From Limnoraphis robusta CS-951 (GTDB lineage Bacteria; Cyanobacteriota; Cyanobacteriia; Cyanobacteriales; Microcoleaceae): 22,355 nucleotides of DNA. Positions 15,662 to 22,355 of the stretch are shown piece after piece. Position 1 is the first letter of the stretch, and every line of letters starts with the position of its first letter. The DNA is taken from positions 1 through 22,355 of the forward strand of contig NZ_LATL02000152.1 of NCBI RefSeq assembly GCF_000972705.2, read 5' to 3'. The translations under genes and the position numbers were made by a program. A model generated the notes under the pieces. It was not told the origin of the DNA and searched no databases. It was given only the letters and a program-made list of their open reading frames with translations.

Positions 15662-16164
15662 TACAGAATACCCTCCCTAATTGCTTCAACGACGGGAACC
15701 GTATGGAGTCCGTACACCCACACCAATTCATCGCCGAGATATACCTGGAAACCGACTAAAACACAGAGCGCCAGTCCGACTGCGAGATAAGATATCGGCA
15801 ATTTTTGGGGATTTTTCAGACGAATCACATACCGCCAGCCTGTAATTGCTGCGAGAATTCCCGCCAATGACCAGCCAATTAAAGTATGTAAATTGAGAGT
15901 TTGTTCAACTGCGTTGTACGGTAAAGCTAGTCCCGCTTCCGCCTGACCAAAGATGATGGCAATAAAGATGGAAATTGTAGCGAAAAACAGATTCCACCAA
16001 CTCACCTCGTACAGACGGGTATTACGTGTGAAAGAGCCAATCACATCGCACAATACAGCAAACAAGACCATTGCAATCACAAAATGCACAACGATGGGGT
16101 GCATCGTGTCGGGATAGGGTAAATTGTGATCATTTAATGATGGGGAAAAGAGAGACTCGAACAT
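15661..16164 (-). CDS. DUF2231 membrane protein, first gene of the oxidase operon
   Basis: 167 residues with about four membrane helices. The DUF2231 marks are TMHPIVVHFVIAMVLFAVLCDVIG (shown here in part as MHPIVVHFVIAMVLF), VSWWNLFFATISIF, LNLHTLIGW, and the end LGDELVWVYGLHTVPV. It is a paralogue of the next gene, with the same HPxxVH and helix-3 His. The end GDELVWVYG is the more typical form of the family motif. The ATG has GGAG at 7 bases; that site sits in the loop of a small 5 bp inverted repeat (16165-16184). As the first gene of the cluster it sets the operon's main promoter in the gap upstream. Homologous pairs precede the ARTO-type cox3 genes in Nostoc, as far as I recall. Confidence 0.85.
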   Translation of the reverse strand: MFESLFSPSLNDHNLPYPDTMHPIVVHFVIAMVLFAVLCDVIGSFTRNTRLYEVSWWNLFFATISIFIAIIFGQAEAGLALPYNAVEQTLNLHTLIGWSLAGILAAITGWRYVIRLKNPQKLPISYLAVGLALCVLVGFQVYLGDELVWVYGLHTVPVVEAIREGIL

Positions 16165-16184
16165 GGTATTCTCCTCGGCATACC
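16165..16184 (-). promoter_or_regulatory. Small hairpin around the ribosome site of the first DUF2231 gene
   Basis: On the coding strand GGTAT and ATACC form a perfect 5 bp stem, and the Shine-Dalgarno GAGGAG lies in the 10-base loop just before the ATG. It could present or hide the site, but a 5 bp stem arises easily by chance. Confidence 0.3.
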
Positions 16185-16291
16185 TACTAAACCTCGGTCA
16201 CACCTCACAAGTAAAAGCTTGCAATAATGTATCGAGACATAACTTAACGTTGAACATTTCTATTACAAATTTTTAAGGAAAATCTGAACTT

Positions 16292-16338
16292 TTGACAGTA
16301 TCAAGGTTAACATTCTGAAAAATTGACAGCCTGTCAAT
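16292..16338. promoter_or_regulatory. Two related TTGA...TCAA dyads upstream of the oxidase operon
   Basis: Dyad 1 is TTGACAGTATCAA (16292-16304). Dyad 2 is ATTGACAGCCTGTCAAT (16322-16338), with perfect 8 bp arms around one base. Their centres are 32 bases apart, about three DNA turns, as for two protein dimers on one face. They lie ~130-175 bases ahead of the first DUF2231 gene. A TTGACA on the coding strand within dyad 2 could also be a -35 box with a weak AATGTT -10 box 17 bases on. They resemble but do not fit FNR/CRP boxes (gap 3 and 5, not 4). Confidence 0.5.
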
Positions 16339-16691
16339 ATTGTGATGGGATTAGAGTTGATAAACTGTAGCAATTTGAACAGAATCTATTGCCCTTTCAG
16401 TGTAGGTTTATTCCCAACGACTTCTCCTCAGTTGATAGAGATAATCGTCTCCGTCATTATAGCGCAAATTTATTTTCTTTTACTAAAAAAAATAAACCTC
16501 CCTTATTCTTAAGTTTTTCTTCAACAATCTCCGAAACAGTCGGATGAACATTACCCATCCTACTACTCTATAGCGTTTCTATTAGAAGGGGGAACGAACC
16601 ACACCAGACACAAAGACAGGAAGATTCGCTCTTGGTGTCTCTGTGTCTTGGTGGTTTTTAAACTTTTCTCTTCCCTCCCTATCCTGCTATT
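16339..16691. other. Spacer between the oxidase operon and cydB
   Basis: No gene seen. From left to right it holds an AT-rich 8 bp inverted repeat (16469-16476 with 16489-16496) and a long imperfect inverted repeat (16597-16656) close to the end of cydB. Nothing else stands out. Confidence 0.5.
16597..16656. repeat. Long imperfect inverted repeat after cydB
   Basis: AACCACACCAGACACAAAGACA (16597-16618; key core CAGACACAAAGACA) pairs with TGTCTCTGTGTCTTGGTGGTT (16636-16656; key core TGTCTCTGTGTCT) with about two mismatches or bulges and a 17-base loop. The T-run follows on the plus strand, the wrong way for cydB, so I call it a repeat; it may still stop transcription or protect the cydAB message end. 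Confidence 0.55.
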
Positions 16692-17705
16692 CTACTCTCC
16701 GTAATGGGCGTTTGTAACTTTTCCTCGGAACACAAAATACTGGTAAACATTGTAAAACAACATCACCGGAATTAACGCCCCGATAAAAATCAACATAAAC
16801 ACCAGGGAACTGGGGTCAGCCGCCGCTTCATAAATGGTGATTTGAGTCGGGATAATATAAGGAAATACCACCAAACCCAATCCAAAAAACGTGAGAACAA
16901 ACAGCAAAATAGTCCAAATAAACGGTGTTCTTTCTTCTGCTTTATTCAGGCTGAGAATTAACTGCCAAATTAACACAATTGCCAACACCGGAATTACCGC
17001 AAAAATATAAACCATCGGCTTTGAAAACAAGCGTTCTCGGGCAAAAATGGAGAAAATCGGAGTGCCAATGGTAATAATTACCGCCCCAATTAAAGTCGTC
17101 ACGGCTGCCAATTTAGCGGTTGCATAATGGGTTTTTTGCAGTTCTCCTTCTGTCTTCCAAATCAGATAGGTCGAACCAATCAAAACATACCCTTGAATTA
17201 ACGTTAATGCCACTAACATTGTTTGCCAGGTTAACCAATCCAAATGACCGCCAATAAAATGACCTGCCGCATCAACCTTAATCCCTTTTAACACCCCTCC
17301 CAGGGCAAATCCTTGACCCAAAGCGGCGAGAAAACTTCCTACTCCAAAAGACACATTCCAGATAAACTTGTTGCGGGCTTGTTCCCGAAACTCAAACGCC
17401 ACTCCCCGAAAAATAAACCCAAAAATCATGATAAAAATTGGGATATATAGGGCATTGAGAATTGTACCATAAGCCAACGGAAACGCCCCAAATAATGCCC
17501 CACCCATTAACACCAACCAAGTCTCATTCGCGTCCCAAATATTACTCAAACTGGTCATTAAAATCCCGCGACGTTCTTCTGTTGATGAGGTCAAAGATAA
17601 AATTCCGACCCCTAAATCAAACCCATCTAACATCACATAAAGCAATAGAAATAGGGCTAAAATTCCGAACCAAACTTGAGGCAAAAAATAGGTTAAGGTG
17701 TTCAT
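16692..17705 (-). CDS. cydB: Cytochrome bd-type quinol oxidase subunit II
   Basis: 337 residues with about eight to nine membrane helices. The family start is LLLYVMLDGFDLGVGILSL, followed by NIWDANETWLVLMGGALFGAFPLAYG and FIFRGVAFEFREQ, all conserved in CydB. CydB has no heme ligands of its own, but it is needed for assembly and activity of CydA. The ATG lies 10 bases past the cydA stop with a GGAG site, so the two form an operon. In cyanobacteria bd oxidase is placed in the cytoplasmic and/or thylakoid membrane and relieves over-reduced plastoquinone; the exact place is not visible from the sequence. Confidence 0.95.
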   Translation of the reverse strand: MNTLTYFLPQVWFGILALFLLLYVMLDGFDLGVGILSLTSSTEERRGILMTSLSNIWDANETWLVLMGGALFGAFPLAYGTILNALYIPIFIMIFGFIFRGVAFEFREQARNKFIWNVSFGVGSFLAALGQGFALGGVLKGIKVDAAGHFIGGHLDWLTWQTMLVALTLIQGYVLIGSTYLIWKTEGELQKTHYATAKLAAVTTLIGAVIITIGTPIFSIFARERLFSKPMVYIFAVIPVLAIVLIWQLILSLNKAEERTPFIWTILLFVLTFFGLGLVVFPYIIPTQITIYEAAADPSSLVFMLIFIGALIPVMLFYNVYQYFVFRGKVTNAHYGE

Positions 17706-17715
17706 CCACTCTCCT

Positions 17716-19158
17716 TTATTGTTGGGCTTCTACAGGACGTTCATCGGGGATAAATTCTCCGGGTTCAGTATTTAATGGGGGTTGTTCCTCCATCCCCGGA
17801 ATTGGCAGGTTAAAATCAGGCCCTTTTCTAATAATTCGACTGCCAAAATAAAACGCCGCAAATAATAGAACCGCGTAGACACTGGCAAAGAGAGTTAATG
17901 TTGTTAAAACATCTCCGGGCGGTAAATTAGAAACCGCATCTTCTGTGCGAATATAGTTATAAACCGTCCAAGGTTGACGCCCAACACAACGCACCGTCCA
18001 ACCACATTCTACCGCAACATATCCCAACGGTGCCGCTAAAATCCAGCCCCACATTAACCAAGATTGTTGAGTAATCTTTTCGGCTGAAAATTGACCCCGT
18101 AGCCATTGAATTAAACTGACAAACATTAAGCCCGCAAAGTAGAACCCAATGGCAATCATTATGCGGAAACTGTAATAAATTAGTCCCAACAAATGGGGGC
18201 GATTTTCTGGCGGCCATTCTTTCAAGCCTTGCACGGGTTCAGAGAGTTCTTTTTTGAATTCAAGAATGTAGCCTAAAGCATTGGGTACTTTGATTTCCCA
18301 GTCATTTTGTTGCGTCTTTTCATTGGGAATAGCAACCATACTCCAGTCTGCTGAAACCCCTGCGGGAATGGTTTCCCATTGGGCTTCCATTGCCGCTAAT
18401 TTTGTCGGTTGATAATGATAAACCTGTTCACCGCTAAGGTGTCCGATATAGAGTTGTAAAGGGGCAATAATAATGGCTGCGGCTAAGACAATTTTGAGGG
18501 AAGTAGCGAAGAAAGCTTCATGGCGTTTTTGCAGAATATACCAAGCACTAATTCCCCCGATAAAAAACAGAGTCGTTTCCCAAGTTGCTAATACCATGTG
18601 CATCACACTATTGGGCATGAAGGGATTAAAAATGGCTTGAAAATAGTCTTGGACAATAAATTTCCCGTCAACAAATTCTCCTCCGGCTGGAGTTTGTAAC
18701 CAAGAATTCGCCACTAAAATCCAAAAACTGGATAAATTCGCCCCAAACGCCACAAGAATGGTTGCCATATAGTGAATGTAGGGATTAACTCGTTGCCAAC
18801 CAAACACCATAATCCCTAAAAAAGCGGCTTCTAACATAAACGCCATTGACGCTTCAAAGCCGATAATACTCCCAAAAAAGTTGCCAATGGCTTCAGAAAG
18901 GGGCGCCCAGTTAGTCCCAAATTGAAACTCCATCGGAATTCCACTGGCGACACCAATTCCAAAATTGAGAATGTAGAGTTTTGCCCAAAAACGGGCATGA
19001 TAGTAATATTGAGGATTGCGGGTTTTCAGCCAAAGTCCTTCGACGATAACCAGGTAAACTCCCATTCCGGTTGTCAGGATAGGCCAAAGCATATGGAAAA
19101 TCGCAGTTAATGCAAACTGCATTCGTGAAAGAACCAGTGTATTCGACAAAAATTCCAT
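17716..19158 (-). CDS. cydA: Cytochrome bd-type quinol oxidase subunit I, short Q-loop form
   Basis: 480 residues from the ATG at 19158, chosen for its AAAGG site and because the family start is MEFLSNTLVLSRMQFALTAIFHML. A longer frame from 19245 would read through a dispersed repeat. His22 in AIFHML is the heme ligand equivalent to E. coli His19; GFEASMAFMLEAAFLG carries conserved Glu residues; GHLSGEQV and QPTKLAAMEA are the His186 region; CVGRQPWTVYNYIRTEDAVS is the GRQPW motif. The Q-loop is short, as in cyanide-insensitive type (CIO) oxidases, so heme d content cannot be assumed. The enzyme oxidises quinol and reduces O2 without pumping protons. It stands upstream of and parallel to the ARTO operon. 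Confidence 0.95.
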   Translation of the reverse strand: MEFLSNTLVLSRMQFALTAIFHMLWPILTTGMGVYLVIVEGLWLKTRNPQYYYHARFWAKLYILNFGIGVASGIPMEFQFGTNWAPLSEAIGNFFGSIIGFEASMAFMLEAAFLGIMVFGWQRVNPYIHYMATILVAFGANLSSFWILVANSWLQTPAGGEFVDGKFIVQDYFQAIFNPFMPNSVMHMVLATWETTLFFIGGISAWYILQKRHEAFFATSLKIVLAAAIIIAPLQLYIGHLSGEQVYHYQPTKLAAMEAQWETIPAGVSADWSMVAIPNEKTQQNDWEIKVPNALGYILEFKKELSEPVQGLKEWPPENRPHLLGLIYYSFRIMIAIGFYFAGLMFVSLIQWLRGQFSAEKITQQSWLMWGWILAAPLGYVAVECGWTVRCVGRQPWTVYNYIRTEDAVSNLPPGDVLTTLTLFASVYAVLLFAAFYFGSRIIRKGPDFNLPIPGMEEQPPLNTEPGEFIPDERPVEAQQ

Positions 19159-19192
19159 AATGACCTTTGTACATCGTGACCGAATAACAATT

Positions 19193-19215
19193 GTAGGGTA
19201 GGCACAACCTACCCT
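19193..19215. repeat. AGGGTAGG palindrome in the cydA leader
   Basis: AGGGTAGG (19195-19202) and CCTACCCT (19208-19215) are perfect 8 bp arms around CACAA, preceded by GT. It belongs to the same dispersed short repeat family as 9611-9633. It lies 35-57 bases before the cydA start and overlaps a TACAAT (minus strand, 19190-19195) that could be a -10 box, so it may be part of the cydAB promoter or leader. Confidence 0.65.
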
Positions 19216-19328
19216 GTTTGTGAACTCTAGTGACCTAGATAGCAAGAGTGGTCAAAAACAAGCCTTGAATTGTTAATTTCTTGCTGTGAACGTGATGACT
19301 TGCTTTCTTGATTAACTTTAGTTTCTCT

Positions 19329-20564
19329 TCAGGTTTTGTGCTGCTTAACCTGAGTACGGCGACTGGAAACTACCCCAACACCAGAAACGACAAACAGCGC
19401 CAACACAGAACCCGGTTCGGGAACCGACTGAAGTTTCCCAAAAAGTCCGTCATTGCTGCCATCTTCCGGGCCAGCGGCAAAATAGAGATGATTTGCCTCA
19501 CCCAGACTCGCCCCATTCCCAAAGGTTAATCCCCACAAACCAGGAATCACAATGGGATTACCTTGAGAATCTTCAAGATAACCTAAAGGCTGGCGAGTGT
19601 TCGGATCAAAACCCACAATCGTGCCATCACCAAAGTTAGCAACTAATAAGCTATTACTAAATTCACCAAAATCCGAAGGGGCGATGGCTAAACCCGCCGG
19701 AACATTCAGCAATCCCCCATCATCCCAAGTGTTAATTAAGTTCCCGTTAAAGTCAAATTGAGCAATACGACCCAATCCGGCTCCGATTGTTTCGGAACCT
19801 AATGACTCGGTTGATGGTTGAGCATAGGTGACATACAACGATCCGTCAAAGGTTTGGATGTTGTAAGCTGCGTAACCTTCCGACTCAAAAGGATTAGCAA
19901 AGACCACATTTGAGGTAATCTCATTGAAAACCCGATCAAAAACTTCAATGCCTGGAGTTTGCCCAAAATCAACGGCATAAATTCGATTGTCCGAGGCCAA
20001 ATCACTAACGGTTACACCGTAGTAAATCGACTCTTGAAAACGATCAACAACAATCGTTGAGACAATCGGCCAGTCATTTGTACCATCAGGCCGTTTGCGA
20101 TCCGTCCAAGCCGAGATCGTCCCATCCAGTGAGGCAAATAAAAATTTACTGGGAGCGGTGACTGCACCATTCGGATGATCTAGGGTAATCACAAAGTCCT
20201 GAGAATTAATAAATACCTGCCCAGTAGGACTCGACATTCCGAAAGGATTATTCGGTGAGGCGGGAATGGTGACTACTGTTAAACCATCTTGAAATAAGGG
20301 AATATCGCCCACATCCCCAACATATTCGGTGACGGTTCCGGTATCGATATTGTTAATCCAAAAGTGTCCGCCAAACCCCGCAGTACGAATGGCAATACTA
20401 CGTGAACCTTGCAAATATGGATCAAGAAATTGGGGGTTGTAAGCGGGGTTGTTGGAAACTAGGTTGGTCTGAAAGTAAGCAGCATTGGCATCAGAAGCAA
20501 TATCAAGGCAGAAAATAGCTGTTAATGCCGCTATTTTGCCTAAATTTAAGAGAGTTAATTTCAT
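19329..20564 (-). CDS. PEP-CTERM protein of the TIGR03118 family
   Basis: 411 residues. A signal peptide (MKLTLLNLGKIAALTAIF, with cleavage near ANA) leads a beta-propeller-like secreted domain with the TIGR03118 family pattern: KFLFASLDGTISAW, RIYAVDFGQTPGIEVFD, YNIQTFDGSLYVTYAQP, FSNSLLVANFGDGTIVGFDP and GLWGLTFGNG. The end SVPEPGSVLALFVVSGVGVVSSRRTQ is a PEP-CTERM sorting tail: VPEP, one helix, basic end. The PEP-CTERM/exosortase system sends such proteins to the outer surface; the exosortase is not in this window. The ATG overlaps the stop of the upstream PEP-CTERM gene (ATGA) with AGAGG ahead of it, so they are coupled and may work together. The function of the family is unknown. Confidence 0.88.
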   Translation of the reverse strand: MKLTLLNLGKIAALTAIFCLDIASDANAAYFQTNLVSNNPAYNPQFLDPYLQGSRSIAIRTAGFGGHFWINNIDTGTVTEYVGDVGDIPLFQDGLTVVTIPASPNNPFGMSSPTGQVFINSQDFVITLDHPNGAVTAPSKFLFASLDGTISAWTDRKRPDGTNDWPIVSTIVVDRFQESIYYGVTVSDLASDNRIYAVDFGQTPGIEVFDRVFNEITSNVVFANPFESEGYAAYNIQTFDGSLYVTYAQPSTESLGSETIGAGLGRIAQFDFNGNLINTWDDGGLLNVPAGLAIAPSDFGEFSNSLLVANFGDGTIVGFDPNTRQPLGYLEDSQGNPIVIPGLWGLTFGNGASLGEANHLYFAAGPEDGSNDGLFGKLQSVPEPGSVLALFVVSGVGVVSSRRTQVKQHKT

Positions 20565-21256
20565 TTTTGAACCTCTGATTGACGACGAGTCGCAATCCCC
20601 AGAATTCCTATCGCCATAAACAGCAGGCCACTCGTTGCCGGTTCTGGTACGGGCGCCGTCGTTAGGGTCGCGCTATAGCCGTGGAATCCAACAATGCTAG
20701 GATCTTCAGGGGGATTACCTCCAATTGAGAGGCTGTACAGTCCGGCAGGTAAAGTCAAAGACTCAAAAACTGATATAGCGAGGTTTTCATTGGCTGCATG
20801 GGCTAGATAGGAAATTTCATCTATCCAGTCGGTATTACCTACTGTGTTGTATTGATGATCTTCTTCGCCGTTGTTTTGCCATCCTTTATACAATGAAAAG
20901 GCAGGATAGAGTTGATCGCCTGCAATGTCTGTTGCGGTGGGAACTCCGGGTTGTCGATCAATTTGGATGTTGAGTTGTGTCGGTTCTAGTAGTTCTAAGG
21001 CTACCCAATTCGAGGTATGAGTCCAACCCTTCAATCCGACTGGATTTGCAGGTTCATTCCAACTTTTTGCACCAACATAGTAGCTAAACTCAGCAGTGTC
21101 GTCACTATCGAGTTGGACTGTCCATTCATAACTTAAGCCTTCTTCTGGAACTGGATCGCTGAAAGAGACGGTTGCAGCCTGCACAGAGTTGGATGTTAAA
21201 CTTAATGAAGCACTGACGAGAGAAATCAGTGTCATTATTTTGCTATTGACTTTCAT
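20561..21256 (-). CDS. PEP-CTERM sorting domain protein of unknown function
   Basis: 231 residues from the ATG at 21256, chosen because it gives a proper signal peptide (MKVNSKIMTLISLVSASLSL, cleaved near VQA) and has an AGGAAG site. The mature part is rich in beta strands, acidic and aromatic (SYYVGAKSWNEPANPVGLKG, TQLNIQIDRQPG), resembling secreted carbohydrate- or matrix-associated PEP-CTERM proteins, but I recognise no named family. The end APVPEPATSGLLFMAIGILG, then IATRRQ, is a clear PEP-CTERM tail. It is the first gene of a two-gene operon, with ATGA overlap to the TIGR03118 gene. Confidence 0.85.
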   Translation of the reverse strand: MKVNSKIMTLISLVSASLSLTSNSVQAATVSFSDPVPEEGLSYEWTVQLDSDDTAEFSYYVGAKSWNEPANPVGLKGWTHTSNWVALELLEPTQLNIQIDRQPGVPTATDIAGDQLYPAFSLYKGWQNNGEEDHQYNTVGNTDWIDEISYLAHAANENLAISVFESLTLPAGLYSLSIGGNPPEDPSIVGFHGYSATLTTAPVPEPATSGLLFMAIGILGIATRRQSEVQK

Positions 21257-21644
21257 CGCTTTCTTCCTGGTAAAGGTTAATTGGCAGCAATATTTATTGA
21301 CAACTTGATCCACAAGATTTAATAATTATCTTGGGATTGCAAGTCCGGTCAAAAATGAACTGTGCGTAATACTTTATGGCAGCTCTCTTCAAGTGTCAAA
21401 AGACAACAGGTCAAACCTGAATGGGTTTGATTTTCCCTCAAGAATTTCTGAGTTTGGATTCAGAGCCGATTTCAGTACGATTTCCGGTAAAGTTAAAGTT
21501 AAAATGGGAAAAACACTGCGTTTAATATCAACTCTCTTAAGCAAGATTTTAGATTGTTGTTCTGAGATTGAACGTGAATGATCAACACGAACCTCAGAGG
21601 TGTTATTACTTTTTGACTGAATTTATCGAAATGGAGCAAGAAGA
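21257..21644. other. Spacer between the PEP-CTERM operon and the insertion element
   Basis: About 390 bp. The promoter of the PEP-CTERM pair should lie at its left. A 62-codon open frame from a GTG at 21393 on the plus strand has no ribosome site and no recognisable content. Nothing else is visible. Confidence 0.4.
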
Positions 21645-21673
21645 CCTACGCCATAAGAAACGTTGGCGATAGG
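21645..21673. repeat. Candidate left-end hairpin of the IS200/IS605 element
   Basis: CCTACGCCA (21645-21653) and TGGCGATAGG (21664-21673) pair over nine positions with one bulged A around a 10-base loop. Bulged hairpins of this kind mark IS200/IS605 ends. Confidence 0.5.
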
Positions 21674-21698
21674 ATGAATTGCGACCAACAAATAACTA

Positions 21699-22106
21699 TC
21701 AATCAGGTCTGTCTTGCTCTTCAATATATTCCTTTAGTCTATCAACAGTAACACCTCCACAACTCGAAACATAATAGCTGCTAGACCATATAACTCTCTT
21801 GCCCCAGTAGACTTCTTTCAATTCAGTCTCAAACTGCTTAGACAAGACCCTACTGGTAGCAGTTTTCATTGAGTTAACCAGTTTGCTTAACTGTTGTTGC
21901 GGAAGGTACTGAAAGAGTAGGTGAACATGATCGGATTCACCGTTAAACTCTATCAACTCACAACGATTCCTTTCTAGGTTCTTGTTCATTACCGCTTCGA
22001 TGGTTGTTAACATTTCATCTGTGAACACCTTCCTACGATATTTTGAGACCAGCACCAAATGAGCTTTTATGTCTGAAACAGCCCTAGCTGATGATTTTAA
22101 ACTCAT
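21699..22106 (-). CDS. tnpA: IS200/IS605 family transposase TnpA (Y1 HUH)
   Basis: 135 residues from the ATG at 22106, which has GGAG 11 bases upstream and gives the normal TnpA length; a longer frame to 22214 would run into tnpB. The HUH metal motif is His60-Val-His62 in ESDHVHLLFQY, and the catalytic Tyr127 with Gln131 is in RLKEYIEEQ, the same residue numbers as Tyr127 and Gln131 in IS608 TnpA. SKYRRKVF and VIWSSSYYVSSCGG are further family marks. It cuts and joins single-stranded DNA at the element ends. All catalytic residues are present, so it looks active. Confidence 0.93.
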   Translation of the reverse strand: MSLKSSARAVSDIKAHLVLVSKYRRKVFTDEMLTTIEAVMNKNLERNRCELIEFNGESDHVHLLFQYLPQQQLSKLVNSMKTATSRVLSKQFETELKEVYWGKRVIWSSSYYVSSCGGVTVDRLKEYIEEQDRPD

Positions 22107-22129
22107 GTGGTCAATCACTCCATTTGCTG

Positions 22130-22135
22130 TATAAT
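22130..22135 (+). promoter_or_regulatory. tnpB: Possible -10 box for tnpB
   Basis: A perfect TATAAT preceded by TG one base off (CTGTATAAT) lies 25 bases before the tnpB ATG in the 54 bp gap between tnpA and tnpB. No good -35 box is seen. Confidence 0.4.
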
Positions 22136-22160
22136 AACAACAGTCTATCATTGCAAGTCG

Positions 22161-22355
22161 ATGTTCACCGCTCTTAAAGTCAGGTTTTACCCCAATCAAG
22201 AACAGCAAGTTCAACTCTCAAAAGAGTTTGGCTGTGCTAGATTTGTGTATAACCGATTTCTTGCAGAGTGGAATAAGACCTATGAGGAAACAGGTAAGGG
22301 GTTGAGCTATACAAAATGCGCTAATCAATTACCTGCTCTCAAGAAAGAATTGCCC
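22161..22355 (+). CDS. tnpB: TnpB RNA-guided nuclease, N-terminal fragment (runs off the window)
   Basis: 65 codons from ATG 22161 to the window edge, still open. The sequence MFTALKVRFYPNQEQQVQLS, then KEFGCARFVYNRFLAEWNKT, is the classic TnpB start: a beta strand with basic residues and a helix with the ARFVYNRFLAEW pattern. TnpB is the RNA-guided DNA nuclease ancestral to Cas12 and helps keep the element at its donor site. The RuvC-like residues and the guide-RNA part lie beyond the window, so activity cannot be judged. It is divergent from tnpA. Confidence 0.9.
   Translation, partial: MFTALKVRFYPNQEQQVQLSKEFGCARFVYNRFLAEWNKTYEETGKGLSYTKCANQLPALKKELP

Larger units (their letters stand above)
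21645..22355. mobile_element. IS200/IS605-type insertion element, left part, cut by the window end
   Basis: It comprises a tnpA transposase gene (minus) and a divergent tnpB (plus) separated by 54 bp, the arrangement of IS605-like elements. An imperfect hairpin at 21645-21673, about 25 bases beyond the tnpA stop, is the best candidate for the left-end subterminal hairpin that TnpA binds. These elements move as single-stranded DNA and make no target duplication. The right end and the guide-RNA region after tnpB are outside the window, so completeness is unknown. Confidence 0.8.

Noticed and set aside
16292..16338. FNR or CRP box upstream of the oxidase operon
   Set aside because: FNR needs TTGAT-N4-ATCAA; here the gaps are 3 and 5 bases and the half-sites differ, so I report dyads without naming a regulator.
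16597..16656. Intrinsic terminator of cydB
   Set aside because: The T-run is on the plus-strand side of the stem, the wrong direction for cydB, and the stem is imperfect; listed as a repeat only.
19159..19245. Longer cydA start giving 29 extra residues
   Set aside because: The extra part is translated through a dispersed palindrome and is not CydA-like; the ATG at 19158 has a ribosome site and the family N-terminus.
21393..21581. Small plus-strand gene of 62 codons
   Set aside because: GTG start without ribosome site, no recognisable motif, in a spacer next to an insertion element.

Overview
The window looks like a chromosomal piece of a filamentous, non-marine-picoplankton cyanobacterium of the Oscillatoria/Planktothrix/Lyngbya kind; the genus is inferred only. 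Supporting signs are at least nine copies of the HIP1 octamer GCGATCGC (for example at 1117, 4322, 4360, 6708, 8049, 8090, 8578, 9507 and 15543), a cyanobacterial set of alternative terminal oxidases, PEP-CTERM proteins, heptamer/octamer short tandem repeats, and many small dispersed palindromic repeats. Almost every gene lies on the minus strand. The exceptions are a plus-strand block at 4048-5915 and the tnpB fragment at the right edge.

Layout. 1-325: two stacked tandem duplications of a 56-61 bp terminal-inverted-repeat element. 336-3973 (minus): a GH13 amylase with a CBM20 starch-binding domain, a SOUL heme-binding-like protein, and a staphylococcal-nuclease-fold protein with an OB-like tail. 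4048-5915 (plus): a NucS/RecB-like nuclease domain protein followed by a VapBC-type toxin-antitoxin pair. 5973-8512 (minus): an exported double-SH3 protein, a strong terminator, and acetyl-CoA synthetase acs. 8513-9668: repeat-rich spacer with one small membrane protein and a probable decayed reading frame. 9669-11165: a GMC-family flavoprotein that lacks the usual catalytic pair.

11303-16164 is the centre of interest: two overlapping DUF2231 membrane-protein genes followed by coxB-coxA-coxC. CoxB has lost most of the CuA ligands, so this is an ARTO-type heme-copper oxidase, presumably a quinol oxidase, and not a cytochrome c oxidase. Just upstream on the same strand (16692-19158) is cydAB, encoding a bd-type quinol oxidase with a short Q-loop. 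Together they make an 8-kb respiratory island of two alternative quinol oxidases. Each intergenic gap of the cox cluster is filled with dispersed or short tandem repeats. The 5' region carries two related TTGA...TCAA dyads whose centres are about three helical turns apart.

19329-21256 holds two translationally coupled PEP-CTERM proteins, one of the TIGR03118 family. 21645-22355 is the left part of an IS200/IS605-type element: tnpA with HUH and Tyr residues, and divergent tnpB cut by the window edge.

No tRNA, rRNA or CRISPR array was recognised. The best candidates for something under-described are the DUF2231 pair tied to a CuA-less oxidase, and the MITE-like repeat family that has colonised the operon gaps.
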